From NCBI GenBank assembly GCA_013400155.1, contig VXBM01000336.1, positions 289,041 through 353,040 on the forward strand: a DNA stretch of 64,000 bases, read 5' to 3'. The DNA is from Helopsaltes ochotensis (Eukaryota; Chordata; Aves; Passeriformes; Locustellidae). The position numbers and the translations under genes were made by a program. Positions within the stretch are counted from its first letter, which is position 1. Each line of letters begins with the position of its first letter. Below are positions 1 through 14,300 of this stretch, in pieces. The notes beneath the pieces were generated by a model. That model made no database searches, was not told the DNA's origin, and worked only from the letters and a program-made list of their open reading frames with translations.

Positions 1-3000
1 TAAGATGCAAGCTTGGGAAAAAAAAATATGTTGAGAAGACTTACTGCTATAATTCACAGCCCAGAACTGTGATTAAAGCTCAGTAGGCAGCCTGATATCT
101 AAAGATCCCCTGCTGTCACATTTACCCGTGCAAAGCGAACTGTTGGTCAGATTGAGCAGAAGTGATATGTCAGACTTACTAATAAGGCAATTAGTAAACA
201 AAAGGGCAATAGGACAACACATAGGGGCAAAGTGATGGAGATTTATCAGCTCACATTTGTACCTCAGGTCACAAAAAGCAGTGTGGTGGTATTAGCATGA
301 TGCCTCATTAGACGGGCTGGGAAGCAGAGTTCTCCTTAGGCTAACCTGATACCTTGTTAAAACTTGTTCTAGTGTTCCTGATAGCTTATACAGAATCACT
401 GCACCGTTGGTTTAGCCGTAGGACTCATGCAGTAGCAAATGTGGAATTGTGCAAATTGACCAATTTCATTCAGATTTTTGCATGTTTATGCATTGATTTA
501 TTTGTACCTTTTCAATAAAGTGTGTATTTCTGGATGCTAATTGTAAAGTTTTGTTATTTTATTTTTTTAGATATTTAGTGGATTATAAAGTCAGCCAAGC
601 CAGTTCAGTTTATCTGAATTCTGGGGCTGTGTAGCATTTGCAAGAATCTTCTACGGTAGCTTTCCATCCCTTTTTCATTTCTGCTGTCCCAGCAATGAAA
701 AGCCACATAAAATAATGATAAAAGTTTCTGCCAAATGAGTATTTCCATCACTGATAGGAAAGGACATTACTTAGCTTACTCGAATATGATGGTATGGCGC
801 AGTAATGATGTATTCATGTTTTACAGAATTTTGCCTTCTGCCTCCTGGTTGCAGGTTCTCATAATGATGAGCTGAGAGGAGGATTTGTAATGTATGTTAA
901 TTAGATAATAAAAAATCAGATTTCTAAAGATGAGCTATCTGCTGTTTGTCTTGCCAGCGTGCTGGATTAGGCATTGAAGAAGTTCAGCAGAAAAGCTTAA
1001 GTTAGCAGTAAAGACAGAACTTTTTTTCTTTTTTTAATTACCCTACTGTGTTAAAATATATGCTATTTTTTAGGGTGAATGTAATCAGAAATTACTCCAA
1101 TTTTGAAAAACAATGAAGTTTCATTTGCCACTTTACCATAACTGGTTGAAGCATTACTCTGTTGCTCACAAGCCCTGGATGGCATGAATAAGAACTTTTG
1201 GAAATTATTACCTTGTAACTCAGCAGATGGCCTTCATTAATAGCAATTATATGAATTTACGAAGCTGCCCAAGCATTATCTGAGAGAAGGCATTATTTAG
1301 TCTCTGTGCAATTACTAAGTCCCTACCACTTTCATGACTTCACTGCAGGAGATTTAAAACAGCTGCTGTTGTCACTTTTTTTGTTAGCTGCCTAAAGCTA
1401 AGTACATAGATTTCATTAATAGAGTACCCTAGAATCTGGACCAGACTGTATCACTGGTCCTTAATGGGTGCTTTCTCCCACTGGTTTTGATTAAAGATCA
1501 ATTTTTAGAGTTGGCTGATGGCTATATATCTAATCATACTTATGCTCTGCTTGTGTAACTGTGCCTTGCCCAACAGATAAATAAATACTTTGGTGCTTCA
1601 AGAGTCCTGCGATGTACAGAATCAAAACAATTGCATTATCTTGTTCATTCTACAGTGCATCTTACAGTTTATCTGGGTGGCTGCATCCTATTTACTAAAT
1701 CTGCCTGAGTGGTGCCCAGGTGATGTTCTCATTTTGGCACACAGCTACAGTTGCGTGTGCTACGGAGGGTGACTCCAGTGGAACATATATGGTGCATCTC
1801 AGCTTTTTTTTTGTTTGCTCACATTATCATTTTAGTTTATTGTTGCAGTATCCTATTTGGTTACATAAAACTCTTCAGAATAAATAAAATAGCCTCAGCT
1901 GCAGTTCATCTCAAGCCTGCTTCTTCCTCTTGAGAGAAATCAGCAGCAAGGTTAACTACTGAGTAATATTAGTAAGTGACAGGTTGTTGGAAGCCACTGC
2001 ACCTCTTTTTTTTGCCTTGATGGAGCCTCAGTATCCCTCTGCTGCCACTTAACTGATGTCACTGATGAGGCTCTTGAGAAAAGCTGCTCGATCTCCATTT
2101 TTTAAATTGTGCCTTCAGAAAAGAAAAGAAATTGTAAAACTCTTAAAAGTCTATTTAGCTATATTTTTGTTGGCATTTAAAACAAGAAGCATCAGTAGTT
2201 TCCTCCCTTCTCCCTGCCTTCTCAGCTTGATAGGAACATTTGAGATGAGCTTACATGATGATGTCATGTTTCATCCAGGTGCTCATTTTGGCAAGGTTTT
2301 GACAAATCTGTTAAAGTTTGGAATATGGCTGTTGCATATGTCAGCCTCAACAGCATATACAGACTTACTGATAAAGTGGAGGAAATTAGTGTTTATTAAT
2401 GTTTGGTGTATTTTTGGACTCAAAAATAACTGGCAGTGAGGTCTAAGAGTTTTAGATTATAAACTGTGAGTTCCAAGTGGTCTTAAGGGAATCAACTAAT
2501 CACACATATTGGTATTTCTTTTTATCCTAGTATATTTCAGAAAGAACAGCAAAAGAGACTTTTAGGACTGTATTTTGCTGAGTGATTGCGAAGGATACGG
2601 TTTCTGCAACACCTCTAGCACTGTTTTAAAGATGCAAGAGCACAGGTCCCATTGACATACAGCAGAGTATAGAACAGTGTGTAAGGCAGGAAACAAACAA
2701 AATGATCCAATTATATTTCTCTTGTTCCTCATATAAGTACTTTTTACTTGCAAATAAAAGTCTATTTTTCCTTATTCCTTAAAGGGTGTTAAGCAACTTC
2801 CTATTGATTTCAGGGTGTCAGCGATGACTCCAGACAGAATTAACATTGGAAGGAAGAGGGGGCACACAGAGGTCTTGTGTGTCCATGTTTCAATTGACTC
2901 ACCCAATCTGTGCAGAGGATGGGACAACATGCATGTTTGAGTACATCTGCTACATGCTTCTGCTCACACATGAGGGAGGAAAGAGATTCTGGCCCCAGCC

Positions 3001-6000
3001 TGTAACCCCTGGTGGGTTGTTGTTTGGACAGACGCAGCATCATATGGCAAGAGCTCAGGGACCAAAACCGGGCTCAGCTTTCTGACGCCATCACAGACAC
3101 CATCAAAGCAGAATGCACACCACTGTTTTCCACAAAAAAGAAAATATTCCACTTTACTTGAGCCTTCATAAAGTATTTCACCCTAAATTAAAATATTATA
3201 CCTTTGCAGTGATTATACTTAATTTATTTTAACAATGTCTCAGGTCGTGCTGTTTTTTTCCTACTGCCTAAGGACACCTTAATAATGCATCAGTATTCAG
3301 ATCAGTTTTTTCACTTTGGCAGAACTGACCTAGTTTCCTCCATAACCCCCATCCCCTGAAGAAGGAAACATTTAAATAAAATATCCTCAATGAAAATGCT
3401 AAAGCTAACATTCATAATGCTTCTTCTACATGGTCTGAAATTGAAACTGTCTCATCTCCTCAAGTTTTTAAACAAGACTGAATTTCAGTTACAGGTTTGT
3501 ACTTTTTACTGAGCTAGCATCCCTACGGCATCATGTGGCAACATCCATGCAGTGTTACTTCATGGAAGGGGATTGCTGCAATAATTGCGAAAATGAAGCA
3601 AAGTTTGGTTTTGAAAATATACACCAGTGGTTTTCCCAATGCAAACATGTAACTGCTCAAAGGCTAATGAGAGCTTATCATGTAAAAATATTCAGAATGC
3701 CAGCAACCTTGAATGACCACATTCTGTCTGATATAAATAGCTCATTAATAGAGACTAGTTGTCACAAAGCAGCTTTTTCAAATTCAGTTGTCGAAATCCA
3801 GTAGCTGCAGGCAACAACTTACATAATACGGATATGTCGGTGCTTCCAGTAAGAACAATAATGTATCACGTGCCTTCCTCTCAAAGGTACTTTTCAGCCA
3901 TTTCAACCTCCCTGTACTTACAGGTATCTATCAGCTTGTCCTGTTGACATTGACAAAAGAACAACTTTCATCAGCTTCCACTCAGGGGCAGACTGAAGGT
4001 TATGTACAGTATATACACTGTGAGCCTGGGTGCAAGAGTGCCTAATTCCACTTCTGTTGGGATTACTCAAACACCTGTCAAAGTCCTGTAACAAAATGGG
4101 CTTTTGTGATTCATTTGCTAAAACAATCTTGTTTAAGAAGAATCTAAGTTTATTGCAAACTTGAAGTTTTGGTGTGTATGCATCGCATCCGTGGCATTCT
4201 TCCACAAGCAGTGGTTTTGTGGGGGTCTGTCCCTCACAAGCACTGCTATTTAGACAGTTCTCAAATTCTCTTGCTTTTCAGTCATTCAGGATAGTCTGTT
4301 TGCCATTTTTTTAGACTAACTTCCAAAGATAAAAGTAGCTATTAACACAATATTAATATTTTTTGAGTCAACCAGATTGATAGAAAAGAAAATCAGCCTT
4401 CTTTCAACTACCCTATGGAACTACTGTCTTCTGGACTATGGTGTATGACAGTGTTTAGTACAGTATCTTAGCAAGAGGCTGTAGCTCTGTATATATATAG
4501 TTCTGGAGAAAACATGCTCTTAAAGATGTAGATGTGCTTTTCCAAGCATGCTTATCACATGAGGTGATCTTTAAAAAGCAGAACACAGGCACATAACCAG
4601 AAATTCCATCTGATATTTAAGAGATACAAAACTTAACCCACTATTGCTAGCTATTTTCCATTTTCATTGAGCTACCACAGGTTTACAGCTGAATGGAAGT
4701 GCTCCACTGCTTTGGTTTTCAGCTTGAGTAAAATTTCAAATGGAAAAGTCATTATGAAAGAGGAATTAAGAAAGAGGAGTTATGAAAGACAAAATGTGGT
4801 TAGGTCAGCTGCATACCTCCATGCTGCTAATACGCACACTTTTGGTTGTGTTTGACATGTTTTCTTTCTTTAATGTCATTGTCTGTTCAGGTGTCATCTT
4901 GGATAATCAGATCTGTTTGTAAGTAATTTTGTAGAAAAGCAAATACTGTTTGCAATTTCAGAAAACCTGCTATAAAGGGCAGAGATTTTGATTGAGTTCT
5001 GAAAAGTCTGTAGTTCAAGCAAAAATGGCAATTGGTTTAAGACATTACCAGGTAATATTCCATGGTTAATGTTGTACAAGAGGTTACCAGAGTCCCTCCT
5101 GGTCTATGTAGTATTTAAAATGTCCTTGCTCACTGATGTGGTAAAGCATGATCTGAATTGAGTGCTGAAGCACAGCTCAAGGGGAGTCTGTCCAGGAGTA
5201 CAAACCAATGCATTCCTTTCCACAGACATAAATATGTTGGATTAAAAATGGAAAATATAGGCAAGAGGTTATGGGTAAGGAAAAAGGCCAAACAACATGA
5301 AAGAGTCAGAAATTATGAAATCAAAGTAGAGTGGGAGAGACACAAAACTTGTGCTGCAGGTGGCATTTGCTCTCAGAAACAAGGGATTCACAGGCACCAC
5401 ACTGGCAGGGTCTGCAGCTCTCCAGTGCACCTGTCCTCTGTAACTTCTCCCAGAAGGTTGGGCATTCTCCTGGCCTGCCCCAAGGACTGGTTCATGCACA
5501 CCACGTAGGTCTCAGAGCAGAAGGAGGCTGAAGTCCTGGGAGTCAGCTCCCGATTTGGAGAGGAGGGGAGAAGAGAGGCAAGCAATATGCTGAATAAAGC
5601 ATCTTCTGCTCTTCTCACCATGGTAAAAACTGATTAAGATACTTCTTTTTGCTTGACATCTTAAAAGGGAAAAATATTTACCGTCCTTTGCAACATAAAA
5701 AGGCAATTAGGAAGACAGGGATTCAGCTTGTTGACAGCAGATGCATAGTACTGAGGTGTAAGTAAATAACAATCTCTCTTTTAAAGCTTAGCATCAGTTC
5801 TGCGAGGATGCACACACGTACACTGTTCCGTTGACATGACTACAGAAGCGCAGTGAAACCAATTATGTCCTCCTTGCTCTGGTTATTCTCATGCTAACTC
5901 TCCCCTCTGTACTGTCAGTGAGGCTCTTGTCTTCCCTTCCTTGAGAGTCTTCTTCCAAAAATAGATACTAAATTTTTTTCTATGCTTGAAGCAACAAAAA

Positions 6001-9000
6001 ATATGTCAAAGGAGCTAAACCCAGATGATGCCAATATATATATATTTGAACATAATTCATCTTTTTGCAGGGCTTTTTCTTCATTTCACCCTTTTACCTG
6101 CATACCTATGTTTTACCTAAGTTACTTACTTGGTTGTGACTTCTTGAAGGAAGCATTTTATGTCTTTTTATTATTATCATACTGCAGGCACTGTGGAAAC
6201 ACAGCTGATTATTACTACTTACACGTATCATGTCATGCTAAGAAACCCCTAACGTTTTGGTTACTTCCCCACTTAGAAATTTCAGGAAACTGTATCTGGG
6301 CTTGCCATGTCACAGGTCTGCTCTGTCTTGGATTATGTTTATGGGGGTTTCCGAGCACCTGTTCATTGCTGTAAAATGACTTCTGCCTCATACCTCTGCC
6401 CTTCTGGTGTTCAGATCAGCTTGTCCTAAAGCTGAGCATCATTATTGTAGGTACAGTTGTACTTAGAATTACGTATTTCATCAGGGGATGAATCATTAAA
6501 TACCTATTACAGAAGATAATGGAATAAAATTGTGTAATTAAATTCTGTCCTAGAGAAATCATCAGAAAAGGTGCTGCATCATTCAGGTTATAAACAGAAT
6601 ACTGCTTCTAGACACCTTTGCAAAACAGGCTGCTAAGTGCACTGTTTTTCTGGACCTTTTACAGCTTTGTATTGACTTAAATAGGCAAGCCCTAAATTAC
6701 TTGCTGCTTTGTTACGAGTCTGTATGGAGTAATTTTTGGTAAGAAGCTAGCTCCTAAAGTACCTGTAAGGCTGTTCCCCTTCCTGCGCTCCAGTAATCTT
6801 AAACCAGCTGCTTTGCCTCCCAGCTGAATGCGTGGGGATGAGGGCCATCATCATAACAATAATACCTGCTGCATCTGACTCACTACAGCTCCTGCTGGGA
6901 GAGGTAATAAAATGGGCATTTCTCTGTCCCTGTGAGAGCTGACACAGTACAAGGGGGATTCACTTCCAAGTTCAAATTTTCCAGCTGTAATTTACCTCCC
7001 TCACTCTTATTGCAATCTTTGAGTAGTGTGGGAGAATAACTTAAGTTATGTCTAAGGAGACTACCTGCAGAAGCTGAAAAAAGTATGAGGTCTGTATTCA
7101 TGCTTTCAGGAGTATTGCTTGGTGGGAGTGTTGTATTATGTGCTCCACAGGAAAGAGAAAACAAAGCTGAGTACGTCTTGCTCCACAGCACAAATGAGAT
7201 CTGTGTGAAGAAACCCCTCTCTGCAGCACACCTTTACCCAATGAACATTCAGCATACAGATGCTCACAAATTTGGTAGAAATCACTGGGGGGGAGAAATG
7301 ATCTGAAACATTACCATTTACCTTCCAGCTGCAGGTTTGTATATTGAAACATTGACATTTCACCTGTAATTTAATCTCTATTACTAATGAATTGTGGAAT
7401 CTCTTTTCCCTAGGCACTAGGCCGTCAGACTGTGTGTGGAGTCCATCAGTAAATAATATTACTAAACACCCATGTAGTCTTACAGACACTCAAAAAATAT
7501 ATAGCTGTACGTACAAAAATAGATATGTTCTTTTTCAAGTTAGTAACATATAGTAACCATTTAGTTACTATAGTACTGAGCAACTGGCTCTAGGTGGCCC
7601 TGCGTGAGCAAGGCAGTTGGATGAGATGACCTCCAGAGTCACTTCCATCCTCAACCAGTCTGGGATTCTGTGATATGTTTATTTTCTTTCTTCAGCTCAA
7701 TCATACTATACAGTGATGTCTTTCAAAATGATTCGTATATCAGAGTCGAAAAAGGTCACTGCTTTAAAATATTTCTTTAGTAAATATCCTAGAGGGGAGA
7801 ATTTCAAATGCTTTAAATTAAAATCTGTGCCTTTTGTGTTTTTCCATACTGACTTATATTTTGTTTAAGTAAAGAAATCTATAATAGATCTTATAAAAGC
7901 ATCTTAAGGATGATATCATTAGATTCAGGAGAATTGCTATGTGTTAAAAATAAAATCGCATGTAAAGATAATAGTAGGAATTGAAAAAAGATTTTTTGAA
8001 TCCATTTCAATGACTTGTCATGTACAATGGATTGAACAAGAAGCTATATTCCATACCAGGAGGATTTAAATTCTACCTGAGTCAGTTTGAGAACAAAGAG
8101 ATTTTTCAGTTTATGTGTTCTGTGTACATAGAAGAGGGAGCAGAATGGATTTGTTGTGCTAAAATCATGGCTAAGGTGGTGCTGAGAGCAGCATAGATAA
8201 AGGGCTTAGTGTGGCTACAGGAAAACAAACAACACTTGTTTATGGACTTCAGTGCATTGCAAAAACAAGCTCTGATTAGATCTGAACCCTATAAATAGTT
8301 TAAGGGGCTTGATGGAACAGGTACATGTAATCTGTGTTTTGTGTCAAACTGACTTAGTGAAAAGAAAGTTATGTGGGTGTATATGTTTTATCATTCTTAA
8401 ACTCAAATTACATTAAGCATTATTTAACAATCAAACAGGATAAGTAGATTTACGAATGCCTCAAACAAATATTCAAGACTGGTTGCATCTGTTGCTTATA
8501 GACAGTGAGAGCTGACATCTCACTGATATAAAAAAGTCCTTTTTTTATAGCAGGACTCTTTTTTTGTAAGAACCATGCTCTAGATACCATGATCACTAAT
8601 AACTCTTTGCAGAACATTTTAAATCTGTTAGCACTGGGAATTTACAGATTACCCAAGGATTATATGACACTATTGATCATATTTTTCCAGAAGTTTTTGA
8701 GCTGCTGGATTATTTTTTATTTTACTAATTTAATCACACACTTGTGAGTCTGGTTTTTTCACCAGTTTACAAGTTAGTTACCAGGATACTGGATATTAAA
8801 AAACTCTTCCAGCTAGATACTGGTAGGATGCAGTCAACAGGAAGTTATATGACTTCAAACCTAACAAACAATGACACAGATGTATCATTATCAGCTTACC
8901 TTTGTGATAATCAACCTTAGTCATGAATATTTTAAAGAACTTTTTAACTGTTCCTCTATATGAAATATTGTGACCTGGTTTTGAAGTCATTTAATGTCAT

Positions 9001-11241
9001 AATAGTTCAATATTCAAATATATGCCTTTAGGCATTTTAGCAAGCCACAGCATTTAAAGCTGTGCAAGCAAAAACAATATGTATAATCCGCTGTCATGTT
9101 TTAAGATGAAGGGGAAACCTGAAGGAAATAAAGCATTATTAGTAGTTCAGTACACTATGGCTTTTGAAGAAACAAGTATGTAATGATTCATTATTGCAAT
9201 TACACAATATTCTTATATAATGTAGTAATACTTCTTATGTAATAATATGTCCTACAACATAATACAATAAACACTGAACTGATCTGTGCAGTGTAATGCT
9301 GAGTATGTAGGCTCAACCCATTTTTATAATGGTATCCAGTACTAAAACATAAGAAACCAGAAATCCTGTAGAGACTATAAAAGAGCTTTCTTTTCCCAAA
9401 TGTTTACAAATAAGGGCAAAATTGTGGTTTCTGCTGTGGTCAGCGTCCATGTTCCCAATAGAAGCAAGATTTCATTTCAAACAGAGGATGCAGGAAGATT
9501 TTCAGCATGTTCCCCTTGCCTCAGTTTTTCCATTGGCCCAGATTTTTTTGAATTCAGTTCTAGAATGACATTTGTGCTGACAATAGTCAAGACAATCTTT
9601 TGCTGTATTGTGGAGGTGTTTGTCATGTTTTAGATCTTTGAAATGCATTTGTTATCTCCTTTCCTTTTTTGTCTTTTCCTTATGTATGATACCCCAAGAA
9701 AAAGGGTTTGGGGATCAGTCATCCCCAAACATTTTGCTACTTAAGAGTGCTTGATTAACAGCATGTCCGTTCTCGGAAGTCAGAAATGAGCCACAAATCT
9801 TAGTTCCATTTAGATGTTTGCAGCATATGCATGTCAGTGTGTTAAGTTTCATTTTAACAGGCTCAGTGAGGAGAGATGCATCGTTATGGTACTACTGCAT
9901 AGCATGTCATCAGGACAGGGGAATGGGGAACTTTTGTCTATTAGTGGGACAAGCCATTGCTTGTAGGTCAGTTAAGTACTTCTCTGCCAAAGTAGCATTT
10001 ACATTACCCAAGAGGAAAGTTTTGGTACTTCTGTTAAGCATCAGCAAATGAGTGAAAGGTAAATATAATTTTGAAAGTACCTTTGAATCTGCACTCCTCA
10101 AGGAACCCAAGCAGATTGCTGTAGAAACTAAAATACTTTAACAGCAAAAGTTCTCTCTGATGAGGAGTGCAGCCTGAGACATAAAGCACATGAAACCACA
10201 AAATTTCTGATTAATTAGGTCACAAAAATGCCCACAGTAAATCAGTGATGTGTAGGAACTTTTTTTTAAAAGTTTGGTGGGTTTAGAAAAAAGTTAAAGA
10301 AAAGGATTGGTTTGTTTGCATTCACCTTTGTCTTCCAAAAAACTTTCTGCATTCTGTATATAAATATTTTTATTCTTTAAGTTTGCTTTCAAAATAACTG
10401 GCTAGTAACAAAGCTTTGGTTGTTATTTTTCCTCTGAGAGTGTAACAAATCTAGAGAACAAAGGCAATGTAAGACAAAGTTTTTTCCTTTCTCTTTACTG
10501 GAGAGGTTTAAAAGGCAGAGTTAAGAGCCAAGGAAAGTGGGCCAAAAGCGTATACCAGAAAAAATGACAGAAAGTTATATATATTGGCAGTGCTGATTTG
10601 ATGTAATTTATGTGTATGTACAATTTCTTTTTAAAAGACAATCCTACTCATTGACCATGTCTGACCTGACCTACCAGACTGTCAACCCGTTCTCACTATT
10701 CCTAGTTATGGTTGATGAAAGGTAGTACTGTGACCTTTCTCCAGAACTATTTTCACTTCCATTCTTCAGCTGAGCAGCATTCTTCTTCTTCTTCTGTATG
10801 CTGAGCAGCTTACATATTTTGTAACATCACTTTCCTAAGTCTTTTAGTCCATAAGAAAGTTCAGAGACCAAAGCCATTGTTGGAGGCTGGAACACTACTC
10901 AAGCCAGTTCAGATCGTTTACATTCAAGTCGGTTGCTTGGAAACACAGATAACATAGAACTTAACTGTTCTAGTTTTGGGAAACTACTTGCTAGAGAATG
11001 GAAGGGAGTTGTGTTGGAAGATGTAAAGTTAAGTTTAGAAAGTATTGTGAGAAACACAGATTGATGCTCTGTTAACCTAAGCATGCTCAAGTTTTAGCAG
11101 ACACTTGGCTATGTGATTGCGTGAATACAGCATTAACCAAAGTTAGTTCTATGAGGGAAAGGGACTCTCCTGTCTGGGTTAATATGAAGTCCTTGTTTTG
11201 CTCCTATAATTAATTTCATTTTATTTTCATGAACATTTTAG
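1..11241 (+). other. LIN7A intron (5' part off-window)
   Basis: AT-rich intron sequence. It has no long or homologous reading frame, no L27 exon and no RNA gene that I recognise. It contains one CR1 3' end (7583-7674) and several stretches rich in homeodomain-type ATTA/TAAT and POU-like sites near 430-520 and 1190-1380. Short reading frames here look like chance. Confidence 0.7.
7583..7674 (+). mobile_element. CR1 LINE 3'-end fragment
   Basis: Reads as the sense 3' tail of an avian CR1: CTCTAGGTGGCCCTGC, then GATGACCTCCAGAG, ending in GGGATTCTGTGAT, the typical 8-bp CR1 terminal motif. About 90 bp, severely 5'-truncated, intronic in LIN7A and in the same orientation. Confidence 0.85.
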
Positions 11242-11313
11242 GTGTATCAATACATGCATGAAACCATAACTGTTAATGGCTGCCCCGAATTCCGAGCCAG
11301 GGCCACTGCAAAG
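11242..11313 (+). CDS. LIN7A: LIN7A coding exon (end of L27 region)
   Basis: Seventy-two bases, 24 codons, reading [17 protein letters not shown] followed by RARATAK. A pyrimidine-rich stretch and TTTTAG precede it, and GTAGGA follows. It sits between the L27 and PDZ domains and begins and ends in phase 0. Confidence 0.95.
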
Positions 11314-14300
11314 GTAGGATACGTGCAGCTGTTGAAATTCGTGTTACCAAAGTGATCTAGTAATTGACTGTGCGCGTGTGTGTTTCAGGTATTCGTGTGT
11401 ACACTGTAAGAAAATTTAGACATCAGTGGCAGCCCAGAGTCTAGAACCAGTGCTACTTCCCAGGTAACAATCATAATGGAAAATTTCAACCTTTATGCTG
11501 CTTCTGTAGCTTAAGAAAAGAGAATGATTTTATGGAATATGATGCTTTTTGAAAAGTTGCTTTGCAAAAGCAAATCTACTGGTTCTTCTGTAGCAGTCTG
11601 CCTGCAACAAACAATATTTTAATGGACTGTTTTCCCGTACATCTCATCCAGAGAGGACGCAGTTATTCGGGAGGTAGAAACCAATCAATCAAAATTCCCC
11701 TTTTAACTAGTGGGAATTGTAGGTACTGATCAAGTGGTAAGGATGAACAGTGGCAGAAATGGCCTGATCAACATTTTATTGATTCCACAGCTAAATGTAA
11801 GCCTGGGTTTTTTTCTGATACGTTGCCTGTTTTAATAAAATATATTGTCTCTTTGTCCATGTGGACCTGCCCTTCTTATATCCTAAGACAATGACAGCTA
11901 CGTTACTGCTGCTACTGAAATGATAAGGGAATTCACACAACCATGAAAGAACCCATTCTGTGTGCCAGCATGAAATATGCTCTGTATTTTCATAACATGC
12001 ACAAAAATTGATGCTTCCAAACAGGGGGATCCACCATGACTTCCTTTTTCGCATTATCATTTTGCACAAAACACTGTCTTTTATGTGGTATAGCAGATTT
12101 TATGCAAAATAACTCCCAAACCCATAAATCTTTTTTAGAATGACTTCTTTATGGTCCCATTCTGGTGAACATAAACTCCCTGAAGTCCTAGTGGAACTAA
12201 GATCTCTTAGTATTAAATATTTATGTTTGGATATTTTAATTTAAAGCTGTATCAGAAGAGGAAGGTTGGGAGTGTGTTATAAGATGATTTAAGAGTATTT
12301 TAGGGAAGCAGGCTCTATAATAGCAGCAAATAACCAATATAGTCTAAATTGCAGCGTATTTTCCATATTAAATAGGACTTTATTTTCTATAGGCCATTTT
12401 TCTGATTTTAACCTTGTAATTGAAAGCTAATGGTCAATGTAAATTTGTAAGATCTTTGCTTCTATATAGAGAAATGTGCATATGAAATCCTGATTTGTTT
12501 ACTTCAGATAAACATAGAAATTATTGCTATGTTATTTAGTAAATGGGGAGAAGTCCAATTAGTGTTTCCCATTCTCATTTCTTACTCATATAGAACAGCA
12601 GGTTACAGAGCAATGTTTCAATATCGCAATATTTCCTGGTTATTTCTGGGCTGTCTGCATTTCATTCTCCTAGTGCATCCATGTCTGACATAATATGTAT
12701 GCATGATGACAAGTTCTGCATGTGCAAAAACATGTAATTGAGAATGATCCATTATGTCACACCATCCACTAGCTTCTATTAAGCATAAGCATTATAGGAT
12801 GCTCAAAAATACTAGTGTAATGCAAAATGGTTCAAGCATTTTGAACTACAAACACATTCTAAAAACTATAAAATATTTTCTTAATGTTTATTTAATGATT
12901 TATTAAGACTCATAAGTAAGAAAACACTTGTAGTGAAAAATCAAGTATAAATGTAATATTTTTCTGGATGCAAGCTTTACAGTATGCAACTTCCCCCTCC
13001 CCCCCAAAAAAAAGTTTAAAAAATCTAGATTTTTTTCTAATTGATTTATATATCTGTTGATGTCTTAAAATGTAATTTTTCAATAAAAGTATTGACAGAA
13101 TTATATAATAAAACCTCCTATTCCTGTTCCAGAAGTTACCTGGTTTGCAAGATTTCAAAAAGATTATAAATTAAACTTTTAATTTAAGAATATAATTTGA
13201 GAATATAAAATAAATATTTCCATAATTCTGAAAGCAAAGCAGAGAGTTAACAACTCAGTTCATACACTTTATTTCAACTAGGAACACATTAGAGATCCCA
13301 TTATCTTTTCCCACAGGAATAAATTTTCTTCCTGTGAAAAGGCAAAGAGGAAATGCACTAATGATCATAAGGGTGCACCACTACAGAGTAAGGCTTCTTC
13401 TGACTACTTCTGCCTCTGCTGGTAACTTTCTGTATTATCCTTAACAAGTCACCTAAATTCTTGGTTGCTCTGTTTATTCCTTTATTTCAAAAAACATTGG
13501 CATAGAACTTGATGATTTTAAAATATTTTCAGATAATCAGAAAATGTCAGAGTAAGATAGTGAAATGTCTTCATGGGAAGGAGCTCTTCCTGCAAATGAA
13601 CAGTAAAGCGTCTATCACTGTTCCCCCTAAATAGCCAAATCAATCTTTTTTTTTCTTCCAGGCAACAGTTGCTGCATTTGCTGCAAGCGAAGGCCATTCA
13701 CACCCGCGAGTGGTGGAGCTGCCAAAGACTGAGGAAGGCCTGGGCTTTAATGTCATGGGAGGAAAGGAACAAAATTCACCTATTTATATTTCTCGCATCA
13801 TTCCTGGAGGAGTGGCAGAAAGGCATGGTGGGCTCAAACGTGGGGACCAGCTGCTTTCAGTTAATGGAGTGGTATGTGGAAATTTGATAGAGCTTTCATT
13901 TTCATCTGGATTTTCGTTTTCCACAGCTGTTCTAACATCATGGTTTAAAATGCAGCCACACGAAACAAAAAGAATTAGTACTGTGAGAGACCCTTCAGTG
14001 TGTGTTTGTGGTGCAGTAAGGCAGAGCTCCACCAACAATTTTGTGCCATTGCAATTTCTGTTGTAATGGAGAGTGCTTGAAGAGCTTGATTTCAAATCCG
14101 TACCACCTGCCTAATTTACAAGGAACCTATGTCCTTAATTGATAATTCTGTAAATTCCTCTTGCAGTAAAAAATTAATAGCAGACTGTCGTTCTTTCATT
14201 TCATAGCCTTTGAGGCACATAGCCCTTTCCAAGCACAGTGATGACACAGTGGCACTTGTGTAGTCTTGTGACCTTCAAAGCCTTTGAGCACATAAAATTG

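Noticed and set aside
13872..14066. Extension of the LIN7A PDZ frame into the next intron
   Set aside because: The donor GTATGT at 13872 is good, the next exon continues the PDZ domain in phase, and the extension has no conserved residues.
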